DNA of 64,000 nt from contig CATNEN010000011.1 in the NCBI GenBank assembly GCA_950097015.1, forward strand, positions 2,756,501 to 2,820,500, written 5' to 3'. The stretch comes from Macrostomum hystrix (lineage: Eukaryota > Platyhelminthes > Macrostomidae). The notes beneath the pieces were generated by a model. The model was not told the origin of the DNA, made no database searches, and was given only the letters and a program-made list of their open reading frames with translations. The stretch's first letter is position 1, and each line of letters opens with the position of its first letter. This document shows, one piece after another, positions 1 through 11,899 of this stretch. The position numbers were made by a program, and so were the translations under genes.

Positions 1-876
1 CCAAAAACTGTGAAGCCAAGATCCCGAATCCCAAAAACTGTGAAGCCAAGATCCCGAATCCCAAAAACTGTGAACCCAAGATCCCAAATTCCAAACACTG
101 TGAAGCCAAAATCCCAAATCCCAAAAACTGTGAAGCCAAGATCCCGAATCCCAAAAACTGTGAAGCCAAGATCCCGAATCCCAAAAACTGTTTTGTTATC
201 CAAGCCAAGATCCCGAATCCGAAAAACTGTGAAGCCAATATCCCGAATCCCAAAAACTGTGAAGCCAAGATCCCACATCCCAAAAACTGTGAAGCCAAGA
301 TCCCACATCCCAAAAACTGTGAAGCCAAGATCCCACATCCCAAAAACTGTGAAGCCAAGATCCCAAATTACAAAAACTGTGAAGCCAAGATCTCGAATCC
401 CAAAAACTGTGAAGCCAAGATCCCGACTCCCAAAAACTGTGAAGCCAAGATCCCAAATTCCAAAAACTGTGAAGCCAAGATCCCAAATCCCAAAAACTGT
501 GAAGCCAAGATCCCGAATCCCAAAAACTGTGAAGCCAAGATCCCGAATCCCAAAAACTGTGAAGCCAAGATCCCGAATCCCAAAAACTGTGAAGCCAAGA
601 TCCCGAATCCCAAAAACTGTGAAGCCAAGATCCCAAATTCCAAAAACTGTGAAGCCAAGATCCCGAATCCCAAAAACTGTGAAGCCAAGATCCCGAATCC
701 CAAAAACTGTGAAGCCAAGATCCCACATCCCAAAAACTGTGAAGCCAAGATCCCAAATCCCAAAAACGGTGAAGCCAAGATCCCGAATCCCAAAAACTGT
801 GAAGCCAAGATCCCGAATCCCAAAAACTGTGAAGCCAAGATCCCGAATCCCAAAAACGGTGAAGCCAAGATCCCAA
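1..876. repeat. Minisatellite, 30-bp unit, about 29 copies
   Basis: A tandem array begins before the window edge. The unit contains GTGAAGCCAAGATCCC followed by AATCCCAAAAACT. Copies differ mainly at one or two positions (CGAATCC, CACATCC, CAAATTC), and one copy near 191-205 carries a short insertion. Because 30 is a multiple of three, long open frames run through it on both strands. These are by-products of the period and not genes. Confidence 0.97.
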
Positions 877-1501
877 GTCATAAGTAAAAATTTTCTAAAT
901 ATCCTAAATTCCTACATTTTCGATGTACTCAAATCATGTCAGTTAGTAACTATTTTATTGCTACTCATATTCAGTGAAAAATCACGAAAGTTATACAAAA
1001 ATATTATTTCTTATTGATCGCGCAAATATAAACAAAAATCGATAGTACATTGAGATGAGAGTATTAAACAGAAAAAACGATAATTGTCAATTAAAAAAGC
1101 GCAAGCTTTGATAAAGAAGGCGAAAAAATAAAAATAAATAAATTGTTCGATAAATCAAGCACAACAAACTGCTACTTATCAATAAAGATTAACAAAAGTT
1201 ATCGTCTTTAAAACAGACAAAAAAGTGAAAAAAAACCTTTAGGTCTCTATAAAATCGGGTCATTGCCCCAACGGAATTGCGAACAAGTCAGTGTCCAAGG
1301 ATGCTTCGTGGTTTGCTGCTGGATCGCATGACAACAAAAACCCTGAGATTGGGCAATAATAATGTAAAATTAACATTACTAATAGAGGATCTAAAATTAC
1401 AGCTGTTAGGGGTTTCATTTCGAGATAAAAAATATATTTTATAAATATGTAAATGTTGGATCCTTACTAAAGGATGTTATGTAGAAACTATACTTAACGA
1501 T
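877..1501. other. AT-rich non-coding stretch
   Basis: AT-rich sequence between two minisatellites. I see no exon with convincing splice sites, no RNA gene and no clear mobile element. Confidence 0.6.
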
Positions 1502-2110
1502 TTGGAATCTGTATTCAGGTATATGGGATCTATAGTTAAGGATGTGGGATCTATAGTTAAAGATAAGGGATCTATAGTTAAGGATGTGGGATCTATAGTT
1601 AAGGATGTGGGATCTATAGTTAAGGATGTGGGATCTATAGTTAAGGATGTGGGATCTATAGTTAAGGATGTGGGATCTATAGTTAAGGATGTGGGATCTA
1701 TAGTTAAGGATGTGGGATCTATAGTTAAGGATGTGGGATCTATATTTAAGGATGTGGGATCTGTATTTCTGGATGTGGGATCTAAAGATGAGGATGTAGG
1801 ATCTAAACTTATGGATGTGGGATCTAAAGATAAGGATGTAGGATCTAAAGATAAGGATGTGGGATCTAAAGATAAGGATGTGGGATATAAAGGTAAGGAT
1901 GTGGGATCTATATTTAAGGATGTGGGATCTAAAGATAAGGATTTGGGATTTACAGATAAGGATGTGGTGATCTATATTTAGGAATGGGGGATCTATATTT
2001 CATAATGTGGAATCTGCATTTAGGGATATGGGATCTGAATTTAGAAATGTGGGATCTGCATTTAGAAATGTGGGATCTGCATTTAGGGATCTGGGATCGA
2101 ACTATATTTA
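1502..2110. repeat. Minisatellite, 21-bp unit
   Basis: Tandem units built on GTTAAGGATGTGGGATCTAT, nearly perfect at 1540-1760. They become more divergent towards 2110, with variants containing AAAGATAAGGATGTGGGAT. The 21-bp period gives a continuous seven-residue repeat in one frame, which is an artefact. Confidence 0.95.
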
Positions 2111-2259
2111 GGATGTGGGGATCTTTATCTGTTAAAGGATGGGGATATTCTTCATTTAGGAATGTAGAATCTATTGTTGAGGATATTTTGGAATCTATAT
2201 ATTTAAGATTTTTTTTAAAAGAACTATACAAATTCCTAGCCGGAACCACCTTCACTCAC

Positions 2260-2547
2260 GTTGCAGCTCCCACAATGAAGCACACCGCGTGAGTGACAGC
2301 GCTAACCACAGGAGACTGATAGTCGCCTAGCAGGTAGCAGCAGTAGTACCAGGCCCAGCTGTGCCACGAATCAGCCGACGACATCGTTGAAGAAGCACCG
2401 CCGGCGCCGATCACAACTGACGATGTCGACGGGGCAGGCTGGCGACGCATGAGGCCAGTCTTGCGCAGGCTTAACGAGCCAACCGAACTTGAGGCCGACT
2501 GCTTGCCGCTGCGATGCGAGCCGCGCTTCGATCGGCCGGCACTGGCG
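2260..2547 (-). CDS. Candidate internal exon, unknown protein
   Basis: A GC-rich block in AT-rich surroundings. On the minus strand it is preceded by a pyrimidine tract ending in TTTTTTAG (exon from 2547) and followed by a consensus GTGAGT donor (2254-2259). One frame is open throughout. It encodes a Ser/Arg/Lys-rich stretch and then a hydrophobic, Trp/Tyr/Cys-rich segment that could be membrane-inserted. I do not recognise the family. This frame has phase 2 at its 5' edge, which does not match the phase 0 end of the candidate exon at 3208-3467, so another exon would have to lie between them or one call is wrong. Confidence 0.4.
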
Positions 2548-2574
2548 CTAAAAAAGGGTTGGGTAAGGGACTTC

Positions 2575-3000
2575 TGAAACAAGGTGTGAAATACGGACTT
2601 GCTAGCGGGATATAGATTGGTTTTGAAAATAATGGGTTGGCTAGCGGGCTGTTTAGATTGGGTGTGAAAATAACGGGTTGGCTAGCGGGCTGTTTAGATT
2701 GGGTGTGAAAATAATAGGTTGGCAAGCGGACTTTGGAGATAAGGTGTGAAATACGGACTGGCTAGTGGGCTGTTTTTTGATAAAGTGTGAAAACGACGGG
2801 TTGGCTAGCGGGCTGTCTTGATAAGGTGCGAATAAAACGGGTTGGCAAGCGGGCTGTCTAGATGAGGTGTGAAAAATAACGGTCGGCTAGCTTGCTGTTT
2901 AGAAAAGGCGTGAAAATAATGGGTTGGCCGAGGGCTGTTTAGATAAGGCGTGAAAATAATGGGTTGGATAGCGGGCTGTTTAGTTGAGGTGTGAAATATT
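2575..3000. repeat. Degenerate minisatellite, about 41-bp unit
   Basis: About ten imperfect copies of a unit containing GGTTGGCTAGCGGGCTGTTT and then a GGTGTGAAAATAA-like segment. It lies between two candidate minus-strand exons, so it is probably intronic. Confidence 0.9.
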
Positions 3001-3207
3001 TTCAGAGTGCGAAATAACACTCCGACAAGCTGAAAGGTCGCACTTACAAAGACTGGCCGGACCAGTCCCACAACCAGTCTGTATTGTTCTGCATTAGTTC
3101 AGCTGTTGCTTTTGATGAAATCTGAAATGCAGTACCAATTATTATATGACTTTAATAAATATTTCTGAAAATACTACCGATTCCAAACAGATCTGCAGTG
3201 CACTCAC

Positions 3208-3467
3208 ACAATAGCTAGACTGTTGATCTTCTACAAGCACCGGAGGACTTCGACAGTCGCCATAGACTGGACTGACATTGCCCGACTGCGAAATGGATGA
3301 CAGGCCACTGCGCTGAGCTTCGCGTAGCAGCTGCTCAATGGCTCGCTGATGATGACTGCTGGATGGTTGCAAATCTTGGCCATGCTCAGCTGTGCTCGCC
3401 AAACCTTGGTTTTGATTTTGAAGATCATTGGCATCTTGCAGTGTGAAGTGCAGCTCCACCCAGGGTT
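3208..3467 (-). CDS. Candidate exon, unknown Gln/Ser-rich protein
   Basis: On the minus strand an acceptor (…ACTATTAG) at 3468-3469 opens an 86-codon frame that ends at a consensus GTGAGT donor (3202-3207). The product starts around PWVELHFTLQDAND and continues through a Gln/Ser/His-rich stretch with a possible helix (RAIEQLLREAQRSG). Base composition and splice sites look real. The family is not recognised. Confidence 0.45.
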
Positions 3468-5807
3468 CTAATAGTAGAATAGTAATGGTGATGGTCGATG
3501 GCAAATATAAATAACAAAGTAGACAAGAACTGATTTAGCCTTGTATGAGAAAATATTTGAACATATATTTTATACCTTGAATATATCAACATGTATAAGA
3601 AAAGACAAATGCTTGATTAGCTAGCTCCTATTGACCAAGAATTTATTTTCACAAAGGATAGCATAAGTGCCAGAAGACTAAAGCCTTATTTGACAAATCT
3701 ACAGTTAGAGGTAATCAGATATTTGATAGTTTGTAGTTTGACCTAACTACATATATATACAAATAACTAATAAATAATGATTAGGCCCCTAGTATATTGC
3801 TAGCTATACAAAAATAATTTGAATAACGAGCTATCCATATTGATAACTTAATCAATCTGAAACTAACAATTGTTGCCATAGGCCTATGCATAGCCTAAAC
3901 TAAAAATAAAAAAAATAAAAAACACAGAAGGTTAAATTGAACATTTTTATAACTCTGAATTTTTTTCTGTAAGGCTAAAACAAAAGTTCAATTTGATATA
4001 ATTGGGCCTAGAAATTAATTCTAAATAGCTATCATATAGAAAAACAAAGGCTGACATACAAATTGATTTTTACAATTGCTGCTCAACTGAAAACAATGCA
4101 CAAATTTAAATGCACAAGTTTTATTTTTTGGTAAATACACTTGGCGAAATAATAAGTAAGAACACAAAAATTATTCATTATTTAGCTTACCACTATTCGA
4201 GTCTGTGGAGGTCATCATTTTAAGCTTAAATATAGCAAAAAATAATTCTTTATCAACATAAAGAGCTAGGCGGAACTGGCGGCTGCTGACAAAAAACTGA
4301 CTAAAAGCTCTCTATCAGTATTTTTAGTATGCACAGTTTCTAGACGGTCTAGTCGCGGATGCCTGACCTAACAAGCAAAAAGAAATGGCCCACAGAATAC
4401 TACAGACAGTGAATGGCTCTTTTTACAGGCATAAAATTTATAAAGTTTTTTATATATTAACTAATATAAAGCAGATATATTTAACATGTACTGCAAATGT
4501 TTGCTTCTTGTTGCGAAGATGCAAATGCAGCACTCCTAACAACGCACTCGGGTTGAACTGTAAACGAACTTTAACGCACTTAAAAATGTTAGACTTAATT
4601 ATTCATATAAAATTCCGAGGCAGTCAGCTGACCGACAAGATAGTTTTCGTTGGCCGTTTAAAGCAATAAAAGTAATGTAAAATGCGTAAAGAAAGAATAA
4701 ATACAAGTTTTAACTTATCCTCAGCTATTTTCCATGTCTTTATATTATGTATTTTGTTTTGACACTGGTCCAGTTTTTTGCGGCGTGAATGACGTGATGA
4801 GAAAAATACAGTATCTATTCTGTTAGTTTGTCTCTTTCATTTTTTGCATACTGACATGCAGAATATGCAACCTGAAGTCATATTTCAAAGTTGCACTGCG
4901 AGCCTAAAATACTCATGGCGTATTTTAAATATTCTATAAGTGAATGATATTTTATACAATGTGTATAGTTACGGGTGAAAGGCTATTAGAAGAGACTGAA
5001 TAAAACGAAATAAATAAATAAAAATCACTGCAAAACTAGCAAAACTAAAACTGATGTGCAATGTATGGCAATTATTAAATTAATGTTAAAAATACATTGC
5101 ATAAAAAAGACAAGTTGCAACAAAAAATTCTAGTTTTTAATAAATTTATGTAACCTTATTTCGCATGTTCATTCAAATTAAATTCATTGAACGCACTTTC
5201 ACATAAAACTCAGGCCAACCTACAATGAGACGGCACTGTGAAGCGTTATATATGATGCATCATGATGTCATGAACATGCTTTAATTATCAGTCGGATAAC
5301 TGTGCCACTTTTCTCTCGATGTCATGGCTAGCTCATTTTTTCGGCAATGGGCTCTAAGCTGCGAACACCTTCTATGCTTCTTAAGTGTGCAAAACGATTG
5401 TGTTTCATCTCTCTCTCTCTCTCTCTCTGTATCTACTAGTTAGGCGCCAGACTTAAACTGAGCAATTGCAATTAGATATATGGATGGTTCACTTCACAGC
5501 CTTTCATAATTCTCCAGAAGCAGATTGCAGTACGAGCTATTCAGTACGCGCAGCAGCTAAATTATAGACTTTGCATGCAGCAAGGTTGGAGTATACAGAG
5601 GAAGAAGAATTGAAAAGATCTGACACAACAACAATAGCGCTCTCACTAACCGCTTAGGTCTCAGAATTTCAATGCGAGCTCCACATGCCAGCCATAAGTA
5701 ATGCATGCACATCTAACGTTCTCATACAAACTAAAAGCGACTCAAATCTGAGAGGCTAAATTTGCGTTAAAGACGGCGCATAGCACTGTAGCTATCGGAG
5801 TAGCAAT
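3468..5807. other. AT-rich non-coding region upstream of the 5.8 kb gene
   Basis: No supported gene. It holds short open frames of ordinary AT-rich composition and a (CT)n microsatellite at about 5408-5428. The last few hundred bases precede a start codon in good context at 5808 and are the likely promoter and 5' UTR zone, but I see no clear TATA box. Confidence 0.55.
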
Positions 5808-8260
5808 ATGGCGGCCAGAAAAAGAGCTCAAGAAAGGGATTTCAACAGGCGTCGATGGATCATCCTAGACAAGGGCCTGGACATGGCCTACAATCAGAAG
5901 GGCACAGCGCTTGGCGACTGTCTGCTTAAGTGGAATGTTCGCGAGGAGACCCTGCTGCAGAGGCGGCAACGGCTGCTGAACAAGCAAAGCGACATCACCG
6001 TTGGACAACGCGAGCAGGAGAAGAAGCTGTTTGTTGTGCTCAGAGACCAGGCTATCAGGGAGCCGACTTTGCTGCTGGAGAGGACCCCAACGGCCGAGCA
6101 GTATCCGGGCTATGTTGACCTCAAGCAGCCTAGGTAAAAGAACATCTATTGTTTAGACTTTGATTTATTAAGCTATGGCTATAGACCGTAGCTTACAGTT
6201 CTTTGTGCTGTTAAAAAGTCAGATTTAGGAAAAAAAGTTTGTCCACTTTCGGATACGAATAGTCATTCACAATGAACTATTTTTTTAACGACGTGACCAA
6301 CAATCTATAAATATCGAATCCTTTACCAATGACCATGAGCATCGAACACAATTACTAATCTTTCAACAATGACCATGAGACGAATGCATAAAGTTATACT
6401 CGTAGGACTACCAATTAGTCATTTGCCGCCCGTTTTTATACCAAGCCCCCCTGAAATTTATTGGCAGCGTACGTCTGAATGCTAACAGCGTTTGGTTGTG
6501 ACTGATTGGTTGACAGACTAGACGATGGTGTCCTGTGGTTGAGCTGCGCCTTATATTTTGGCTTGAGAATTGAAATTTGAGAAATTTCGCGTCAGGGTGT
6601 CCATAATTGCCTATTTAGTTCCACCTGTTGTAGTCCTTGAAGGTCCAGTAGTCCGTCTAGATAAAGGTAGATGACCACCGAAGACGGAGATGATGCAGGC
6701 ACAGCTGATAAAGTTTGAAGGCCTGGCAAGGCCGCACTGAGGCGTAGTTCGTGTATAGGGGTGTATGAAATACATAAGCGCTTATGGGAAAAATATGAAC
6801 TTCGGCCAGAACCATTGAATATCTCGACGGTCTGAAGAGCTGGCGACTTGATTCTTGTTTCAGAAGACACGCAACCAAAGTTGTCCAATGTTCTTGAGTT
6901 TCGTGTGGTGCGTTGCTCCCTTCGGGTGTAGCACAAATAATTGAGAAATCCCCCCTTGGTAGTTCTAACAATTAATTATTGACTAATAATCGACCATGAC
7001 TAATTAATTGTCTACTCTATCTCGCAGGTACATGCGCCCATTGAACTCGCGCCAAAGCAAGACGCCAGAGTTCAGCACATTCAGCGTCTTCCAGGCCGTC
7101 AAGAAACGGAAACGCAATCCCTGGGAGGAGGCTGTGAAGCAAAGCGTCCAATTCCGGCCAACCTTGTGTCCGTGCGCCAGGTTGAGCAGGCAAGATACGG
7201 ACAAGCTCATCATGGACTGGGCGGTTGTCAATGAGAAACAGACTAAAGCTTTGGGTCTGATGGTAAGTGCTATATATGCAGCTGGTCTGTTCTTAATCAT
7301 TTAGGGTCAAAGCGACATGAAAATTAACTTTGCAGGGGCGTAGCTAACTTGTGGGGCATTATTGGGGATCCCCATTGGCGACACCCCTGGTAGTGACAAC
7401 CCCTGGTAGTGACAACCCCTGGTAGTGACAACCCCTGGTAGTGACAACCCCTGGTAGTGACAACCCCTGGTAGTGACAACCCCTGGTAGTGACAACCCCT
7501 GGTAGTAACACCCCCTGGTAGTGACAACCCCTGGTAGTAACACCCCCTGGTAGTGACAACCCCTGGTAGTGACAACCCCTGGTAGTGACAACCCCTGGTA
7601 GTGACAACCCCTGGTAGTAACACCCCCTGGTAGTGACAACCCCTGGTAGTGAAACCCCTGGTAGTGACAACCCCTGGTAGTAACACCCCCTGGTAGTGAC
7701 AACCCCTGGTAGTGACAACCCCTGGTAGTAACACCCCCTGGTAGTGACAACCCCTGGTAGTGACAACCCCTGGTAGTGACAACCCCTGGTAGTGAAACCC
7801 CTGGTAGTGAAACCCCTGGTAGTGACACCCCTGGTAGTGACCCTGGTAGTGACCCTGGTAGTGACCCTGGTAGTAACACCCCCTGGTAGTGACCCTGGTA
7901 GTGACCCTGGTAGTAACACCCCCTGGTAGTGACCATGGTAGTGACCCTGGTAGTGACCCCCTAGGTAGTGACAACCCCTAGAAAAAATCCAGGCTACGCC
8001 ACTGTAACTTTGCACATTCACAGACCGACAATCGTTCAGCCCCGGTGAAGCAGGTTCGCACAGGTTTGAACCCGCTGAACCTGCCGCCTCGCCTGAACTC
8101 CCAGCTGCATCATCTGGCTCACGACCTGCTGGACAGCATCTCAACGCCCGGCTACAGCGAGGAGGAATACGACGACGAGCTCTCGTTGCCAAGCTACGAA
8201 GAGCCGATTGGGCAAGAAGTTGACGACCAAGCGCCAGTTTTTGTCACACAGCTGCCACAG

Positions 8261-8331
<71 letters not shown>

Positions 8332-9362
8332 GCCAGTTCCGCCTCGATCGCAGCTGAAATCGCAGCCGCCAGAGCATCACCAACAACACGATTTGCTACT
8401 GTTTGAAGCTAAAGACAACACCAAGAAGGAGAAGCAGGTCAGGACTTGGGCGTGTGAGATACACGTATCTAGACGAAAATATTCTATACCTTCTAGTTAA
8501 ATGCATTTTTCGATAGCATATCTGAAGACTGCGTACGGCTGTTCAGTCCATGGACTGGGGGGACGCCACACCCACTCTCAATGGCCCCTGTTGATGCTGA
8601 AGTACCGATTCAACCGCTGGGTGGACTAAAACAATGTAGAGTGAATTGTCTTCTAATGAACACACATCACTTCAGTGGAGAGGAATCGAACACCCGACCT
8701 TCAAGTTCTGATTCCGCTAAAACCACAAGGATACAACCCCTCGGCAGGGGGTAGTAGCCTAGATATCTAGATCTTTAGATATTGATTAAATACCCAGTGG
8801 TCTTTTACTAAGATAAACTGACCGGTTTTTAGATAATTTAAACGAATCTCTAGACGAGTCAACGGAGATTTTTTTAGTTTTTTCGAAACTATTTCCAAAA
8901 CGACACTAAAGCCACTACAATCTCCCCTAAATCAACGAACAGCTGGCTCATAGGCAGCAGGTGGAGGGCGCCCTGGTGAATATCTACAGCATGCTGGAAC
9001 AGCGAAGAGCTACCGGCCAGCCAAAGCTGCGCAAAAGCTTCGGAGACGGAAGGTCGCGAATCACCTACGCGCACAGGAAACAGTCAGCGGCGACTACAAA
9101 CACGACAACAGCTGCGGCTTCGGAGCTGACAATGACATCGGCTAGACCGTCGAGGTTGTCAACAGCTTCTACGGGAGCCGGACTGCGGCAACAGCAGCGT
9201 CAGGAACAACAGGGAGGTCGAGTTGTTGTAGTTCGCCTGCCCGGACAGTCGGTCAACGACGCAACGGAGATTAGAACCACCTGCAGGACAGCGGAGAGCA
9301 TTAGAATCCTGATGGAGGCCAGGCGACCAAGGACTGAGCAGCCCCAACAAGGTGCGCAATGA
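5808..9362 (+). CDS. Four-exon gene of unknown function with polyGln tract
   Basis: Exons 5808-6133, 7028-7262, 8024-8437 and 8943-9362 join in phase (2, 0, 0) across GT-AG junctions and give 464 residues. The start is the ATG in AGCAATATGGCGG. Residues 1-109 are basic, predicted helical and Gln/Arg-rich (possible coiled coil). Exon 2 contains a short Arg/Lys-rich patch (VKKRKRNPW). Exon 3 has an acidic stretch (YSEEEYDDELS) and then about two dozen consecutive glutamines, followed by prolines. The last exon is Ser/Thr/Arg-rich and low in complexity. No signal peptide, membrane segment or catalytic motif is visible. I do not recognise the family, and the overall character suggests a cytoplasmic or nuclear scaffold. 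Intron 2 is mostly a minisatellite and intron 3 holds a SINE. The gene structure is well supported; the function is unknown. Confidence 0.8.
7373..7976. repeat. Intronic minisatellite, about 17-bp unit
   Basis: Copies of CTGGTAGTGACAACCCC with variants (GTAACACCCC, GTGAAACCCC, GTGACCC) fill most of intron 2 of the 5.8 kb gene. The 3' end shows shorter, more heterogeneous units. Open frames in three registers are artefacts. Confidence 0.96.
8262..8331 (+). repeat. Coding (CAG)n microsatellite
   Basis: A nearly pure CAG run inside exon 3, encoding a run of glutamines followed by prolines. It is a likely length-polymorphic site. Confidence 0.97.
8530..8742 (-). mobile_element. tRNA-derived SINE
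   Basis: Read on the minus strand it starts with a tRNA-like head: an A-box-like segment and then GGTCGGGTGTTCGATTCC as B box and T arm. The body is shared with the copies at 19.4, 32.6 and 51.6 kb (AAGACA…, TTCAGT.CACCCAGC-like). The distal part contains the palindrome CAGTCCATGGACTG (8544-8557). It lies in intron 3 of the 5.8 kb gene. The central body resembles conserved SINE core domains known from several animal phyla; assigning it to a named domain would need alignment. Confidence 0.75.
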
Positions 9363-9635
9363 TCCCAGTGTCGATGCGGACAAGGCGTCAGCGTAGCAAC
9401 CGCATAGCAACGCCCGGAAAAGCAACTCTGTAGCATGGTAACGACTCAGAATAGCCATAACAATCGCATAGTAACCGAGCAGAAGACTTAGTAATAGCAT
9501 AGCAACGACCTAGCAACCGCATAGCAACCAGATGATATCAGCCAGACATTGGAGCATAGCAAACGCCAAGTAAACAGCATGTGCTCACAATCGATTGCTT
9601 TTCTGTCCTTTGTTCTCAAAGCTTAGTAGATACCT

Positions 9636-9641
9636 AATAAA
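9636..9641 (+). terminator. Polyadenylation signal AATAAA
   Basis: AATAAA lies 274 bp after the stop codon of the 5.8 kb gene, on the same strand, followed by A-rich sequence. It is the most plausible 3' end signal for that gene. Confidence 0.5.
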
Positions 9642-9689
9642 AAACACAAACGCAGCAAACAATTATTTTCTCCAAAAATTAATTTGTTT

Positions 9690-10840
9690 AGCTTTAGAAA
9701 ACTGAAATGTAACAGAGCTGATAATAACATGCAAGTATTAAAAATAAAGCGTTTTTATGGGCAGTTTTTTGTATTTAAAAGTCCAAAAAGAACTGCTCAA
9801 GTTCCTGTATCTACACTCGGAGCCTTCCCTGTTTTCATGTATAAAATATTTTTATACCGTGAAACATACAAAAAAAGAAATTAAGCAATACAATGTCCTT
9901 CATATAATACTCGAAGTATTACAAATCATCTAATACAGAAGCGAACTGAAAATAAAAAGAGAACTTTAGTTCACACAAAATGAAACAGGGATGCATTTGC
10001 TGTGCACTTGAATTTGATGCCTGGAAGCAGTTAAAGCCAAAACTGCTGATGAAAATTAATAAATTCGCACCAAAATACGCTCGATTTAACATATTTTGAA
10101 TGTTTTAAATCACTTTAAATCACTCACTGCTGCTATACCTCGATTTACAAAAAAATAATTTTTCTAATACATAACATATAAGAAAATGTGAAATATGTGT
10201 CTGGGGATTTTGTTATAATACTCGTACTTCGGCGCGAATTCAAATTTAAATGAAGTTTTTTTAATTTCAATTATGCGGCAATCACAAGGCGGCAATATCG
10301 TAGAAAATTGTGTTATGAGCGAGTAGCTGAGTAGCTTTTCTGTTATTGCCAATCACGTCAAGTGTAATTAAAAACTATCTTTAAAACAAAAATTGCAGCC
10401 ATTCGTCTGGGTTAACGGAAGCGTTTTACATAAAAACTGAAAGCAGTATATCAAAACATAATTAACCGGATTATTGTAACACAATTTAGTAACTGAGCAG
10501 TTGTTGCTTAAGTTGACGGGAAAAATTTTAAATCAAAGAGAAACAAAAAATTGTAATAAAGACATCGCTACTGGAATTCGAATGAAACTGAAATAATTGA
10601 ATTGGAGATTCAAAAATTATAAACAAATATTTCGTCGAAACTAAAAATAATACAAAACATTATGGAATTATTATCTAAGGAATTGTAACAAACACATTCT
10701 GTTGTAGAGTTTAATAAAATAATAGCAAATGACCACCTTAGCACACGTTTCAGTAGAATGATAAACGAACAGAATTCACGTGGAAATATCTGGGAATATT
10801 GTGTGTTATATAAGATAGTTAACGACCGATATAAATAACC
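9690..10840. other. AT-rich intergenic stretch
   Basis: Between the 3' end of the 5.8 kb gene and the array downstream of vav. No supported gene, RNA or element was seen. Confidence 0.55.
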
Positions 10841-10844
10841 TGGG

Positions 10845-11815
10845 ATATAGATAGTCAATGACCGATTTGAATATCTTAAGTAATAGATAGTCAATGACCG
10901 ATTTGAATATCTTGAGTCATAGATAGTCAATGACCGATTTGAATATCTTGAGTCATAGATCGTCAATGACAGATTTGAATATCTTAAGTCACAGATAGTC
11001 AATGACCGATTTGAATATCTTGAGTCATTGATAGTCAATGACCGATTTGAATATCTTAAGTCACAGATAGTCAATGACCGATTTGAATATCTTAAGTCAT
11101 AGATAGTCAATGACCGATTTGAATATCTTGAGTCATTGATAGTCAATGACAGATTTGAATATCTTAAGTCACAGATAGTCAATGACCGATTTGAATATCT
11201 TGAGTCATTGATAGTCAATGACCGATTTGAATATCTTAAGTCACAGATAGTCAATGACCGATTTGAATATCTTGAGTCATTGATAGTCAATGACCGATTT
11301 GAATATCTTAAGTCACAGATAGTCAATGACCGATTTGAATATCTTAAGTCACAGATAGTCAATGACCGATTTGAATATCTTAAGTCATAGATAGTCAATG
11401 ACCGATTTGAATATCTTGAGTCATTGATAGTCAATGACCGATTTGAATATCTTGAGTCATAGATAGTCAATGACAGATTTGAATATCTTAAGTCACAGAT
11501 AGTCAATGACCGATTTGAATATCTTGAGTCATTGATAGTCAATGACCGATTTGAATATCTTAAGTCACAGATAGTCAATGACCGATTTGAATATCTTGAG
11601 TCATTGATAGTCAATGACCGATTTGAATATCTTAAGTCACAGATAGTCAATGACCGATTTGAATATCTTAAGTCATAGATAGTCAATGACCGATTTGAAT
11701 ATCTTAAGTCACAGATAGTCAATGACAGATTTGAATATCTTGAGTCATAGATAGTCAATGACAGATTTGAATATCTTATGTCATAGATAGTCAATGACCG
11801 ATTTGAATATCTTGG
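10845..11815. repeat. Minisatellite, 36-bp unit, about 27 copies
   Basis: Regular array with core AGTCAATGACCGATTTGAAT followed by an ATCTTAAGTCACAGAT-like part. Two or three unit variants (CACAGAT, CATTGAT, CATAGAT) alternate, so a higher-order pattern is visible. It lies just beyond the vav stop codon. The 12-residue repeat open frames on both strands are artefacts of the 36-bp period. Confidence 0.97.
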
Positions 11816-11899
11816 GTCAACTAAATCTCCCTAGTAAAGAACTTACAGCTCGGCCTTATGCAAGGTTGTGGTAGTCACACAGCGCACCTAGATACACAT

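Noticed and set aside
10-1017. 335-codon frame of a ten-residue Pro/Lys/Arg repeat
   Set aside because: It is a direct reading of a 30-bp minisatellite. Equally long frames exist on the other strand and no codon bias or splice structure supports a gene.
4385-4669. 94-codon frame
   Set aside because: AT-rich, no conserved motif, and no neighbouring exon or splice signal.
7307-8192. Three overlapping minus-strand repeat frames
   Set aside because: They are the intron 2 minisatellite and run into the antisense of a real exon.
10610-11794. 394-codon frame with a 12-residue repeat
   Set aside because: The 36-bp array is open by period alone, and both strands are open. It has no independent coding evidence.
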